Below are positions 28,755 through 37,334 of a stretch of DNA of 64,000 bases, in pieces (the first letter of the stretch is position 1; each line of letters starts with the position of its first letter). The notes under the pieces were generated by a model. It was given only the letters and a program-made list of their open reading frames with translations, made no database searches and was not told the DNA's origin. The position numbers were made by a program, and so were the translations under genes. Origin of the DNA: Enterococcus faecium (GTDB lineage Bacteria > Bacillota > Bacilli > Lactobacillales > Enterococcaceae). The stretch lies in assembly GCF_029023785.1 (NCBI RefSeq), contig NZ_CP118955.1:742501-806500 (forward strand), read 5' to 3'.

Positions 28755-28810
28755 GAAGAAGGTTGTCACAACGATTTTCTTCATTTAAAATAGTAGAACA
28801 GAGGTGAGAC

Positions 28811-29131
28811 ATGATGAAAAAAAAGTTGACAAAATCCAATAAAAATGTTGTTTTGACAGGGACTTTAGCAGGAATAGGAGAATACATCGGGATTGATCCG
28901 ACTGTTATCCGTGTGCTTTATGTATTCCTGAGCTTAGTTGCTTTTGGAAGTCCAATCATTTTATACATTTTATTAGCTTTGATTATCCCATCTGCGCGTT
29001 CTGCACGAACAAACTATGGACATAACAATGCATATTATGAAAAAAACAATTATCGTGAACAAACTCGTGAACAAACAAAAAAACGCAAAGAAGCGGAAAA
29101 AATCGATGATGACGAATGGAGTGACTTTTAA
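28811..29131 (+). CDS. liaY: LiaY, PspC-domain membrane protein
   Basis: 106 residues: an N-terminal PspC domain (LTKSNKNVVLTGTLAGIGEY, then IDPTVIRVLYVFLSLVAFGSPIILYI with the membrane segment) and a charged C-terminal tail ending IDDDEWSDF. In E. faecalis LiaY acts with LiaZ and LiaX in envelope stress and phospholipid redistribution. GAGGTGAG precedes ATGATG at 28811/28814. Its stop overlaps the liaZ start by one base. Confidence 0.87.
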   Translation: MMKKKLTKSNKNVVLTGTLAGIGEYIGIDPTVIRVLYVFLSLVAFGSPIILYILLALIIPSARSARTNYGHNNAYYEKNNYREQTREQTKKRKEAEKIDDDEWSDF

Positions 29132-29481
29132 TGTCGTACTTTCAACGTATTTTAGTTAATACGTTAACATTCATATCATTGGCTGTTCTTTTTCCTGCGA
29201 TGGTCCATGTGAGCAGTATTTGGACGGCCGTTCTTGCCAGCTTCGTATTGTCTGTGTTGAATATGTTTGTCAAACCGATTTTGACGATACTGTCCCTGCC
29301 CTTTACATTAGTCACATTGGGATTGTTTACGTTTGTTATCAATGCAGCGATTCTTAAAATGACCTCCTTTTTTGTGGGAGCAGAACATTTTAGTTTTTCT
29401 TCATTCGGTGCAGCGTTGTTAGTAGCTATCTTGATGTCGCTTGTCAATGTAATTGTCAGCGAACATAACAGTAGAAAATAA
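29131..29481 (+). CDS. liaZ: LiaZ, phage-holin/YvlD family membrane protein
   Basis: 116 residues with four hydrophobic segments (about 6-24, 28-48, 55-78, 86-108), matching the YvlD/holin-like family. It is the last gene of liaXYZ, sharing TAATG with liaY, so the two are probably translationally coupled. A terminator follows at 29487. Confidence 0.87.
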   Translation: MSYFQRILVNTLTFISLAVLFPAMVHVSSIWTAVLASFVLSVLNMFVKPILTILSLPFTLVTLGLFTFVINAAILKMTSFFVGAEHFSFSSFGAALLVAILMSLVNVIVSEHNSRK

Positions 29482-29486
29482 AAGAA

Positions 29487-29518
29487 AGCTGTGCCGAACT
29501 ATCGGCGCAGTTTTTTTA
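29487..29518 (+). terminator. Terminator of liaYZ
   Basis: Stem CTG-GCCGA/TCGGC-CAG with one mismatch, 4 nt loop, T7. Confidence 0.88.
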
Positions 29519-29647
29519 TTTAGAATCAGGAATGCGTTTTCTATTACATTGGTAATTAAATAAAAACGTTTTTTTTAATTGGTAGTACTTTTGGCTAGAC
29601 AATGATAAAATGATAGAGAACACTCTAATAGAAATGAGGTAGCATGA

Positions 29648-30586
29648 ATGTCAGAAGTTGTAAAAGTTAGCCAATTAGTGAAAAAATTATCTTTGGAAAT
29701 CGTGACAGGCGACGAGAAAAGCTTAGACCGTGTCATCGTAACTGGGGACATCTCACGCCCAGGACTAGAGTTGACTGGTTATTTTAATTATTATTCCCAT
29801 AATCGTTTACAGCTATTTGGCAGTAAAGAAATCAGTTTTGCGGAACGGATGATCCCAGAAGAGCGTTTGATCATCATGAGAAGATTATGTAGTGAAGATA
29901 TGCCCGCATTTATTATTTCAAGAGGATTACCGGCTCCAGAAGAAATGATCCAGGCAGCAAATGAAAATGGGATAGCTGTACTGCGTTCTCCCATCTCAAC
30001 TTCTCGTTTATTAGGAGAATTATCCAGTTATTTAGATGGTCGCCTTGCCCCTCGAACAAGTGTCCACGGTGTTTTAGTGGATGTTTACGGATTAGGTGTA
30101 CTGATTCAAGGTGACAGTGGGATAGGAAAAAGTGAAACAGCGTTGGAGTTGATCAAACGCGGTCATCGATTGATCGCAGACGATCGAGTAGATGTTTATC
30201 AGCAAGATGAATTAACGGTGATCGGAGAACCGCCTAAAATCCTGGAACATCTAATTGAAATCCGAGGAATCGGGATCATTGATGTAATGAATCTTTTTGG
30301 TGCGAGTGCGGTACGTGGCTCTATGCAAGTCCAGTTGGCTGTTTATCTGGAAGCATGGGCAAAAGATAAGAAATACGACCGTCTGGGCTCTGAAGACACG
30401 ACCGTTGAAATCGCGGAAGTGGGCATTCCACAAATAAAAATCCCTGTCAAAACAGGACGAAACGTTGCAATCATCATTGAAGTAGCCGCGATGAATTTCC
30501 GTGCACGTACAATGGGCTTTGACGCAACGAAAACATTTGAAGAAAGATTAAGTCGCTTGATTGAAGAAAACTCAGGCAACGACTAG
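29648..30586 (+). CDS. hprK: HPr kinase/phosphorylase
   Basis: Phosphorylates and dephosphorylates HPr at Ser46, making the CcpA corepressor; 312 residues. Walker [15 protein letters not shown], the His in [20 protein letters not shown] and the family signature [20 protein letters not shown] are complete. ATG at 29648 follows a weak GAGGTAGC. It heads an hprK-lgt-gpsA-galU cluster, the order common in lactic acid bacteria, and its target regulator CcpA is encoded 6 kb downstream. Confidence 0.96.
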   Translation: MSEVVKVSQLVKKLSLEIVTGDEKSLDRVIVTGDISRPGLELTGYFNYYSHNRLQLFGSKEISFAERMIPEERLIIMRRLCSEDMPAFIISRGLPAPEEMIQAANENGIAVLRSPISTSRLLGELSSYLDGRLAPRTSVHGVLVDVYGLGVLIQGDSGIGKSETALELIKRGHRLIADDRVDVYQQDELTVIGEPPKILEHLIEIRGIGIIDVMNLFGASAVRGSMQVQLAVYLEAWAKDKKYDRLGSEDTTVEIAEVGIPQIKIPVKTGRNVAIIIEVAAMNFRARTMGFDATKTFEERLSRLIEENSGND

Positions 30587-30600
30587 CAAGGAGTGACAAT

Positions 30601-31431
30601 ATGTTAGCACAAATCAATCGAGTTGCTTTTGAGCTTGTAGGGATTCCTATCTACTGGTATGCATTGATCATCGTATCAGGTATCATTATCGCCATGTGGC
30701 TTAGCAGCAGAGAGGCTGTTCGGGTAGGATTAAAAGCAGATGATGTGACAGATTTTATGTTGTGGGGATTGCCTATCTCCATTATTGGCGCTCGCTTATA
30801 TTATGTTTTATTTGATCTTCCCCAGTATATAGCTGATCCAATCCAAATATTCAATATCCGTTCAGGAGGCTTAGCTATTTATGGCGGACTGATTGCAGGC
30901 GCGATCACGCTGTATTTTTTTACTAAATATCATTTTATTTCTTTGTGGACTTTTTTAGATATCGCTGCACCAAGTGTATTATTAGCACAGGCAATCGGTC
31001 GTTGGGGAAATTTCATGAACCACGAAGCATATGGACCAGACACGACGCGAAGCTTCTTAGAAAGTCTGCATTTACCGCAATTCATCATTGATAATATGTA
31101 TATCGAAGGGATCTATCGTCAACCAACATTTCTTTATGAATCACTTTGGAGTTTGATTGGATTTATTTTGCTTTTGTTTTTACGAAAGAAACCACACCTT
31201 TTGAAAAAAGGCGAAGTCCTTGTATGTTATCTAATGTGGTATAGTTTCGGGCGTTTCTTTATTGAAGGATTACGTACAGACAGTCTTTACTTTTTAGGTG
31301 TGATCCGTATTTCTCAATTATTATCTGCTGTGTTATTTGTCGGTACATTGATTCTATTTATTTGGCGCAGAAAAAAAGGAAATTTACCGGATTATGACCG
31401 CTCATTAGGAAAAAATCAACAAATTATCTGA
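30601..31431 (+). CDS. lgt: Prolipoprotein diacylglyceryl transferase
   Basis: Membrane enzyme adding diacylglycerol to lipobox cysteines, first step of lipoprotein maturation; 276 residues with seven hydrophobic segments. The signature region GRWGNFMNHEAYG and the early GARLYYVLFD segment are intact. AAGGAGTGAC precedes the ATG at 30601, 14 bp after hprK. It would process PstS encoded in this window. Confidence 0.96.
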   Translation: MLAQINRVAFELVGIPIYWYALIIVSGIIIAMWLSSREAVRVGLKADDVTDFMLWGLPISIIGARLYYVLFDLPQYIADPIQIFNIRSGGLAIYGGLIAGAITLYFFTKYHFISLWTFLDIAAPSVLLAQAIGRWGNFMNHEAYGPDTTRSFLESLHLPQFIIDNMYIEGIYRQPTFLYESLWSLIGFILLLFLRKKPHLLKKGEVLVCYLMWYSFGRFFIEGLRTDSLYFLGVIRISQLLSAVLFVGTLILFIWRRKKGNLPDYDRSLGKNQQII

Positions 31432-31474
31432 TTTTTAGAGCGTTAAAAATGAAAAAAATTTCAGGAGTGGTAAA

Positions 31475-32500
31475 ATGAATTATAGAGTAGCGGTTTTAGG
31501 ACCAGGCTCTTGGGGTACTGCTTTGGCACAAGTCCTCGCCGAAAACGGACATGACGTTCGGATTTGGGGACATCGTGCTTCACAAGTAGAAGAAATCAAC
31601 ACCCAACACACGAATCAACGTTATTTACCAGATCATTATCTACCCGATTCCATCCAAGCATTCACCAATATGGAAGATGCAGTAAAAGACGCAGATGCGG
31701 TGCTATTCGTCATTCCAACGAAAGCAATACGTTCTGTTGCAAAAGAACTAGTGCCTAAATTGAATACAAAGCCAGTGATCATCCATGCAAGTAAAGGATT
31801 AGAACAGGGAACACATAAAAGGATCTCTGACATCTTGTTAGAGGAAATCCCAGCAGAAAAAAGAAAAGCTGTTGTTGTTCTTTCTGGACCAAGCCATGCA
31901 GAAGAAGTAGCGAAACATGACATCACTACGATCACAGCTGCAAGTACAGATGCAAAAGCAGCAAAATATGTACAAGAGCTGTTCATGAATAATTATTTTC
32001 GGATCTATACCAATCCTGATGTGATCGGTGTAGAGATGGGGGCAGCTTTGAAAAATATTATTGCTATTGGTGCTGGCGCTATTCACGGCTTAGGGTTTGG
32101 CGATAATGCAAAGGCAGCAATCATGACGCGCGGATTAGCTGAGATCAGCCGTTTAGGTGTAGCAATGGGTGCCAACCCGCTGACCTTTATCGGATTAAGC
32201 GGAGTAGGCGATCTAGTCGTTACTTGCACAAGTGTTCATTCTAGGAACTGGCGCGCAGGCAACTTGTTAGGACAAGGGCAGCCCCTAGAAGAGGTGCTAG
32301 CCAATATGGGAATGGTCGTTGAAGGTGTGAATACTACCCAAGCAGCGATGGAACTAGCCCAAATAATGGAAATCGAAATGCCCATCACTCAAACAATCTA
32401 TGAAGTGCTGTATGAACAAAAAGAAATCAAAACAGCCGCAAAAGAAATCATGTTACGTGATGGGAAAAAAGAAAATGAATTCTCATTAACAATTTTTTGA
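31475..32500 (+). CDS. gpsA: NAD(P)-dependent glycerol-3-phosphate dehydrogenase
   Basis: Reduces dihydroxyacetone phosphate to sn-glycerol 3-phosphate for phospholipid and teichoic acid synthesis; 341 residues. Rossmann motif [15 protein letters not shown], the catalytic Lys region [14 protein letters not shown] and [14 protein letters not shown] are present. TCAGGAGTGG precedes the ATG at 31475. Confidence 0.96.
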   Translation: MNYRVAVLGPGSWGTALAQVLAENGHDVRIWGHRASQVEEINTQHTNQRYLPDHYLPDSIQAFTNMEDAVKDADAVLFVIPTKAIRSVAKELVPKLNTKPVIIHASKGLEQGTHKRISDILLEEIPAEKRKAVVVLSGPSHAEEVAKHDITTITAASTDAKAAKYVQELFMNNYFRIYTNPDVIGVEMGAALKNIIAIGAGAIHGLGFGDNAKAAIMTRGLAEISRLGVAMGANPLTFIGLSGVGDLVVTCTSVHSRNWRAGNLLGQGQPLEEVLANMGMVVEGVNTTQAAMELAQIMEIEMPITQTIYEVLYEQKEIKTAAKEIMLRDGKKENEFSLTIF

Positions 32501-32514
32501 AGGAGCGAATGTAT

Positions 32515-33453
32515 ATGAAAGTCAAAAAAGCAGTTATTCCAGCAGCAGGATTAGGAACAAGATTTTTACCAGCAACAAAAGCTATGGCAAAGGAAATGTT
32601 GCCAATTGTTGATAAACCAACAATCCAGTTCATCGTTGAAGAAGCGTTGAAATCAGGAATCGAAGACATCTTGATCGTTACAGGAAAAGCTAAACGACCA
32701 ATCGAAGATCACTTTGATTCAAATATTGAATTAGAAACAAACCTAAGTGAAAAAGGAAAGACCGAATTATTGAAATTAGTAGAAGAAACGACAGATGTCA
32801 ACTTGCATTTCATCCGTCAATCTCATCCAAAGGGTTTAGGACATGCCGTTCTTCAAGCAAGAGCCTTTATTGGAAATGAACCGTTTGTCGTTATGCTAGG
32901 CGATGATATCATGGAAGATGAAGTACCATTGACACAGCAATTAATCGATGATTACGAACGTACTCATGCTTCTACGATCGCCGTTATGCAAGTTCCTCAT
33001 GATGAAACTTCAAAATACGGAATTATCAATCCAGGAGAAGTATTGGAAGATGGGTTATACAATGTCAAAAACTTTGTTGAAAAACCAGATCCAAGCAAAG
33101 CACCAAGTGATTTAGCTATTATTGGACGTTACTTATTGACTCCAGAAATTTTTGATGTATTGTCCGAGCAACAACCAGGAGCCGGAAATGAAATCCAACT
33201 AACTGACGCAATCGATACATTGAATAAAACACAACGCGTATTTGCCCGTAAATTCACAGGTAAACGTTACGATGTCGGTGACAAATTTGGTTTTATGAAA
33301 ACAAGTATTGAATATGGTCTAACACATCCAGAAGTAGGTGCACCTTTACGTGAGTATATCCTGTCTTTAGGTAAAACATTAGAAGCAGAAGGAAGCAAGA
33401 TCGATCATAATCCAAAAGGAATAACAGAAATCAAAGAAGAAAAGAAAAAATAA
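32515..33453 (+). CDS. galU: UTP-glucose-1-phosphate uridylyltransferase
   Basis: Makes UDP-glucose for glycolipids, teichoic acids and capsule; 312 residues from the ATG at 32515, 9 nt after AAGGAG. An ATG at 32509 is too close to that site. Nucleotidyltransferase motif [42 protein letters not shown] and FVEKPDP are intact. It follows gpsA by 14 bp. Its glucose-1-phosphate substrate is made by PgcA, encoded at 57 kb. Confidence 0.96.
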   Translation: MKVKKAVIPAAGLGTRFLPATKAMAKEMLPIVDKPTIQFIVEEALKSGIEDILIVTGKAKRPIEDHFDSNIELETNLSEKGKTELLKLVEETTDVNLHFIRQSHPKGLGHAVLQARAFIGNEPFVVMLGDDIMEDEVPLTQQLIDDYERTHASTIAVMQVPHDETSKYGIINPGEVLEDGLYNVKNFVEKPDPSKAPSDLAIIGRYLLTPEIFDVLSEQQPGAGNEIQLTDAIDTLNKTQRVFARKFTGKRYDVGDKFGFMKTSIEYGLTHPEVGAPLREYILSLGKTLEAEGSKIDHNPKGITEIKEEKKK

Positions 33454-33463
33454 CCCTTTTTTC

Positions 33464-33516
33464 TAACGAGCTTCAGCTGCTAATTGAATAAAAAGTAGTT
33501 GAAGCTCGTTTTTATT
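33464..33516 (+). terminator. Terminator of the hprK-galU cluster
   Basis: Stem AACGAGCTTCA/TGAAGCTCGTT with a long A/T-rich loop, then T5. Confidence 0.88.
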
Positions 33517-33577
33517 TGTTTAAAAAACACGAAAATGCTATCCTTATAGAAAAGAGAGACAAGAAGGGAGTTTGATC

Positions 33578-34018
33578 ATGTCAGGAGGAGAAATTGCAGG
33601 ATTGATTGCAGCAATCGCCTTTGCGATACTTGTCGTTTTTATCGTTCGTGTGTTGTTGCAAGTTTCTAAAACTTTAGAAAAAGTAGATCAGACTGTAGCA
33701 GAAGCAAATACGACGATCGAAATCGTCACAAAAGACGTAGATCTTTTGTCTAGACAAGTAGAAGGCTTGCTGGTCAAAAGTAATGAACTGCTCTTGGATA
33801 TCAATGGAAAAGTCGCAACGATCGATCCATTGTTCACAGCAGTTGCTGATTTAAGTGAAAGTGTATCAGAACTTAATCATTCTAGTAAAAACATCGCGAC
33901 GAAAGTCGGCGGAATCGGTAAAGCGACAGCTAAAGCGACGGTTGCCGGAAAAGTCGGTGGGACAGCGATGAAATTTTTTAAAAACAAAAAACATACTGAA
34001 ACGACAGGAGGAAAATAA
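33578..34018 (+). CDS. DUF948 domain membrane-anchored protein
   Basis: 146 residues: an N-terminal membrane anchor (IAGLIAAIAFAILVVFIVRVLLQV) followed by a long amphipathic helix with methyl-accepting-like heptads (VDQTVAEANTTIEIV, LLSRQVEGLLVKSNELL), the DUF948 pattern. AAGGGAG precedes the ATG at 33578. The TAA is 2 bp before the YtxH gene, so they form an operon; such pairs often lie near pepQ-ccpA. Function unknown, possibly envelope stress. Confidence 0.85.
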   Translation: MSGGEIAGLIAAIAFAILVVFIVRVLLQVSKTLEKVDQTVAEANTTIEIVTKDVDLLSRQVEGLLVKSNELLLDINGKVATIDPLFTAVADLSESVSELNHSSKNIATKVGGIGKATAKATVAGKVGGTAMKFFKNKKHTETTGGK

Positions 34019-34020
34019 AA

Positions 34021-34623
34021 ATGGCTAAAAAAGGTGGATTTTTATTAGGTGCAGTAGTCGGAGGAACAGCCGCAGCAATCGCCGCGTTATTGTTAGCACC
34101 AAAATCTGGTAAAGAACTTCGGGATGAATTAGCTGCCCAAGCGGATGATTTGATGGATATGGCTTCAGATTACACAGATATGGCGAAAGAAAAATCGACT
34201 GAGTTAACAGGTATTGCAAAAGAAAAAGCGCAAGATCTTTCTCAACAAGCAGGTGATCTAGCAGGTAGTGTCAAACAAAAAGTAAGTGAATCAGCAGATG
34301 AAGCAGGAAGTGAATCTGACGATATCTTGTTAAATCTTAAAGAACAATCAGCTGACTTATCTAATCGTTTCAAAAAAACGGCAGAAGATATGAAAAAACC
34401 TGCAGATGAATTAGGAAGTATTGCTAAAGATACTTCAGAAGATATCATGATTGATGTAAAAGACGCTGCTGGTAAAGCAGGAGATACTGTCAATGAAGGA
34501 ATGTCAGAAGCAAAACCAGTTGCAGATGACACAAAAGAAATGATGAAAATGGCAAAAGAAGATGCGAAAGAAGCTAAAAAAGAAATAAAAGATACAATGA
34601 CAGATTCATCTACAAATCACTAA
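34021..34623 (+). CDS. YtxH domain protein
   Basis: 200 residues. A glycine-rich membrane segment (GFLLGAVVGGTAAAIAALLLAP then KSGKELRDEL) followed by a long, highly charged helical tail of repeated Asp/Lys/Glu/Ala segments resembling apolipoprotein or LEA-type helices (SADEAGSESDDILLN, EDAKEAKKEIKD). AGGAGGAAAA precedes the ATG at 34021. General-stress-linked in Bacillus; role here is not known. Confidence 0.85.
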   Translation: MAKKGGFLLGAVVGGTAAAIAALLLAPKSGKELRDELAAQADDLMDMASDYTDMAKEKSTELTGIAKEKAQDLSQQAGDLAGSVKQKVSESADEAGSESDDILLNLKEQSADLSNRFKKTAEDMKKPADELGSIAKDTSEDIMIDVKDAAGKAGDTVNEGMSEAKPVADDTKEMMKMAKEDAKEAKKEIKDTMTDSSTNH

Positions 34624-34642
34624 AATCACAAATTTATAGAAT

Positions 34643-34679
34643 AAAAAGGTGGGAGCGGACTAGCTCTCACCTTTTTTAC
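34643..34679. terminator. Bidirectional terminator between YtxH gene and pepQ
   Basis: Stem AAAAAGGTG-GAGC/GCTC-CACCTTTTTT, 6 nt loop, A tract left and T tract right, serving both convergent genes. Confidence 0.9.
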
Positions 34680-34681
34680 TC

Positions 34682-35788
34682 TTATTTTTCTAAAACAAGT
34701 AATTCTTTTGGTGTAGTCGTGAATGGCACACAGCCATCGCTTGTCACATATACACAGTCTTCGATACGTACCCCTACTTTTTCAGGAATATAGATTCCTG
34801 GTTCAAGAGAGAAGCACATCCCTTCTTCGATTACTAAGTCATTTCCTTCTACAAGGGAAGGGAATTCGTGGACGGTTGTTCCGATCCCGTGACCTAAACG
34901 GTGATTGAAATATTCGCCGTAGCCATAGCTGTTGATCACGTTTCGTGCGATTTGATCAAGTTCACCTGCTGTCACACCTGGACGGACGGCTTCTTGTGCG
35001 GCAAGCTGTGCTTCAAGAGTGATGTTGTATATTTTTTCTTGGAAGTCGGTTGGTTTTTGATAAGCAATTGTACGAGTAGCATCACTGCAATAGCCATTCC
35101 AAACAACGCCAAGATCGAATAACACAAGTTCATTCGGTGAAATCTTCGTGTTTCCTGGTGTACCATGAGGGCTTGCAGCATTTGCTCCTGCAAGGACTAA
35201 TGTGTCGAAAGACATTTGTGAAACACCTTGTTTTTTCAATTGGTATTCGATTTCTGCAATGATCGCTTGTTCAGTCACGCCTTCTTTCACTGCTTTAAAG
35301 CCAATCTCAAATGCAACATCGGCCCATTTACCAGCTTCGATCAGTTTGTCTTTTTCCTCTAGAGTTTTGATCAGTTGTAGACGTTGGATGATGGAAGTTA
35401 GATCAGTGTAAGAATCCGTTCCCGTCAAGATATCAGAGATAGCATCGAAGCGCTCGACAGTCAAGGCGTTCTTTTCAATCCCTACATTGCCAGGCTGACC
35501 ATAGCGAGCACGAAGTTCTTTTCCGATGATCTCCCAAGGGTTTTCGCTGTCTAAATAGCCACGGACATCATACGCCCAACTACTGTTTTGAGCATCTTCA
35601 ACTTCCAAAGCAGGAGTGAAAAGGAAAGGATCTTGTTCAAGAGGGATAAAAAGAGCTAGTACACGCTCATGAGGATCACTTTCGTATCCGGAAAAGTAAG
35701 CGATGTGGCCAGGGTCGCTGATATAAGCCAATTCGACTTGGTGTTGTGCCATCCATTGACGTAGTTCATTGATTTTTACGTTATTCAT
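34682..35788 (-). CDS. pepQ: M24 family proline dipeptidase (Xaa-Pro peptidase)
   Basis: Cytoplasmic metallopeptidase cleaving Xaa-Pro dipeptides; 368 residues. Creatinase-like N-terminal domain (about 1-130) and pita-bread catalytic domain with the metal ligands in VLFDLGVVWNGYCSD, RLGHGIGTTVHE, SLEPGIY and VRIEDCVYV. It is divergent from ccpA, 209 bp apart, the classic pepQ-ccpA arrangement of lactic acid bacteria. Start ATG at 35788 follows GTAGGTT on the minus strand. Confidence 0.95.
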   Translation of the reverse strand: MNNVKINELRQWMAQHQVELAYISDPGHIAYFSGYESDPHERVLALFIPLEQDPFLFTPALEVEDAQNSSWAYDVRGYLDSENPWEIIGKELRARYGQPGNVGIEKNALTVERFDAISDILTGTDSYTDLTSIIQRLQLIKTLEEKDKLIEAGKWADVAFEIGFKAVKEGVTEQAIIAEIEYQLKKQGVSQMSFDTLVLAGANAASPHGTPGNTKISPNELVLFDLGVVWNGYCSDATRTIAYQKPTDFQEKIYNITLEAQLAAQEAVRPGVTAGELDQIARNVINSYGYGEYFNHRLGHGIGTTVHEFPSLVEGNDLVIEEGMCFSLEPGIYIPEKVGVRIEDCVYVTSDGCVPFTTTPKELLVLEK

Positions 35789-35899
35789 TTGGCAACCTAC
35801 TTTCTAAATTAATTTTGTATTCAATAATTGTACCACTGATTTATTAAAAGACCAACGTTCTAAAAACTGAAAAAAGTAAAAATTTTCATGAAAACAGAG

Positions 35900-35913
35900 A
35901 TAAAACGGTTGCA
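35900..35913 (+). promoter_or_regulatory. cre-like site in the pepQ-ccpA intergenic region
   Basis: ATAAAACGGTTGCA matches the cre consensus except at the first two positions. A cre here would suit CcpA autoregulation, as known for related bacteria; not tested. Confidence 0.45.
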
Positions 35914-35997
35914 ATTCTTGAGATTATTTGATATTCTATTTTAGAAATGTAAGACGTATTTTCAGAAAACATATAAAATATGAATAGGAGAACACAA

Positions 35998-36999
35998 ATG
36001 GAAAAGCAAACAATCACTATCTATGATGTAGCGAGAGAGGCAAATGTTTCGATGGCTACTGTTTCACGTGTCGTAAATGGCAATCCAAACGTCAAACCAG
36101 CAACAAGAAAAAAAGTCTTGGAAGTTATCGATCGCTTGGATTATCGTCCAAACGCAGTTGCGCGTGGCTTGGCAAGTAAGAAAACAACAACAGTTGGGGT
36201 AATCATCCCTGATGTCAGCAATATGTTCTTTGCTTCTTTAGCACGTGGTATCGATGATGTGGCAACAATGTACAAATACAATATTATCTTAGCAAATTCA
36301 GATGGTAACGACCAAAAAGAAGTCAATGTATTGAATAACTTACTGGCTAAGCAAGTGGACGGCGTGATCTTCATGGGTCACCATATCACAGACGAAATCC
36401 GTGGAGAATTTTCACGTTCAAAAACTCCTGTTGTATTAGCTGGCTCTATTGATCCAGATGAACAAGTAGGTAGCGTAAACATTGATTATGTATCAGCAAC
36501 AAAAGATGCAGTAAACAAATTGGCAAAAAGCGGCAATAAAAAAATTGCTTTTGTCAGTGGTGCGTTGATCGATCCTATCAATGGACAAAATCGTCTGAAA
36601 GGCTATAAAGAAGCATTAAGCGAAAATAACCTACCATATAGCGAAGGATTGATCTTTGAAGCACAATACAACTTCAAAGATGGTCTATCTCTAGTCGATC
36701 GGATCCATAATAGCGGTGCAACAGCTGTCTATGTTTCAGATGATGAATTAGCCATCGGTATTTTGGATGGTTTATTAGACCGTGGCGTGAAAGTACCGGA
36801 AGAATTCGAAATCATCACAAGTAACAATTCACTACTGACAGAAGTAGCTCGTCCTCGTTTAACAAGTATCACACAACCATTATACGATTTAGGGGCGGTA
36901 TCTATGCGCCTATTGACGAAAATGATGAATAAAGAAGAAGTCGAAGAAAAAACGATTATCTTGCCTTATGGAATCGAAGAAAAAGGATCTACAAAATAA
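35998..36999 (+). CDS. ccpA: Catabolite control protein A
   Basis: LacI-family master regulator of carbon catabolite repression; with HPr-Ser-P it binds cre sites. 333 residues from the ATG at 35998 (TAGGAG upstream). The helix-turn-helix and hinge VTIYDVAREANVSMATVSRV-type region (here ITIYDVAREANVSMATVSRV), RPNAVARGLASKKT hinge helix, and a periplasmic-binding-like core with VGVIIPDVSNMFFASLARG are intact. Candidate targets in this window are the lone IIB, licT-bglP and the GH4/GH1 genes. Confidence 0.97.
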   Translation: MEKQTITIYDVAREANVSMATVSRVVNGNPNVKPATRKKVLEVIDRLDYRPNAVARGLASKKTTTVGVIIPDVSNMFFASLARGIDDVATMYKYNIILANSDGNDQKEVNVLNNLLAKQVDGVIFMGHHITDEIRGEFSRSKTPVVLAGSIDPDEQVGSVNIDYVSATKDAVNKLAKSGNKKIAFVSGALIDPINGQNRLKGYKEALSENNLPYSEGLIFEAQYNFKDGLSLVDRIHNSGATAVYVSDDELAIGILDGLLDRGVKVPEEFEIITSNNSLLTEVARPRLTSITQPLYDLGAVSMRLLTKMMNKEEVEEKTIILPYGIEEKGSTK

Positions 37000-37016
37000 T
37001 AAAAGGACAACCATTC

Positions 37017-37134
37017 AGAGGTTGTGAGCCTGCCGTTTAACTCTGCGTTACAAGGAGCAATTTCAAAAAACAGCATTTCATGTTTGATGAATATTGTGAC
37101 TCGTGATTCGGAGTTGGCAGGAGAACACCGTTTA
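37017..37134 (+). repeat. Interspersed hairpin repeat, unit F (downstream of ccpA)
   Basis: Opens AGAGGTTGTGAG 18 bp after the ccpA stop, closes GAACACCGTTTA at 37123-37134. Arms CCTGCC/GGCAGG, AACTC/GAGTT and TTACAA/TTGTGA pair (with G-T). It occupies, with two terminators, the 335 bp gene-free stretch 37000-37334. Confidence 0.75.
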
Positions 37135-37140
37135 TTCGGG

Positions 37141-37180
37141 AAAAGGGGCTATGACAAAATTTTGTTATAATCCTTTTTTT
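37141..37180 (+). terminator. Terminator of ccpA
   Basis: Imperfect stem AAGG-GCTAT-ACAAAA / TTTTGTTATA-TCCTT followed by T7. Confidence 0.75.
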
Positions 37181-37276
37181 TGTCTTAAAAAAGAGAGAAA
37201 GTGGTTGAAATTACATTTATCGTATATAAAACAATCCGTGTATAGATGCTGCATTATGTTCACCACCATCAAAAAA

Positions 37277-37316
37277 ATAAGGGACTGTGACAATACTATT
37301 GTCACAATCCCTTATT
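37277..37316 (-). terminator. Terminator of pbpF (works in both directions)
   Basis: Perfect-looking palindrome AATAAGGGACTGTGACAATA and its near-complement TATTGTCACAATCCCTTATT, one mismatch pair, with an A7 tract at 37271 that reads as T7 for pbpF. Confidence 0.88.
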
Positions 37317-37334
37317 ACTGTGTATTCTATTAAA

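Noticed and set aside
28591..28788. 65-codon frame between liaX and liaY
   Set aside because: Lies entirely within repeat units D and E, with no ribosome binding site and stem-loop composition.
37103..37333. 76-codon frame after ccpA
   Set aside because: Composed of repeat unit F, its terminator and the pbpF terminator; no ribosome binding site.
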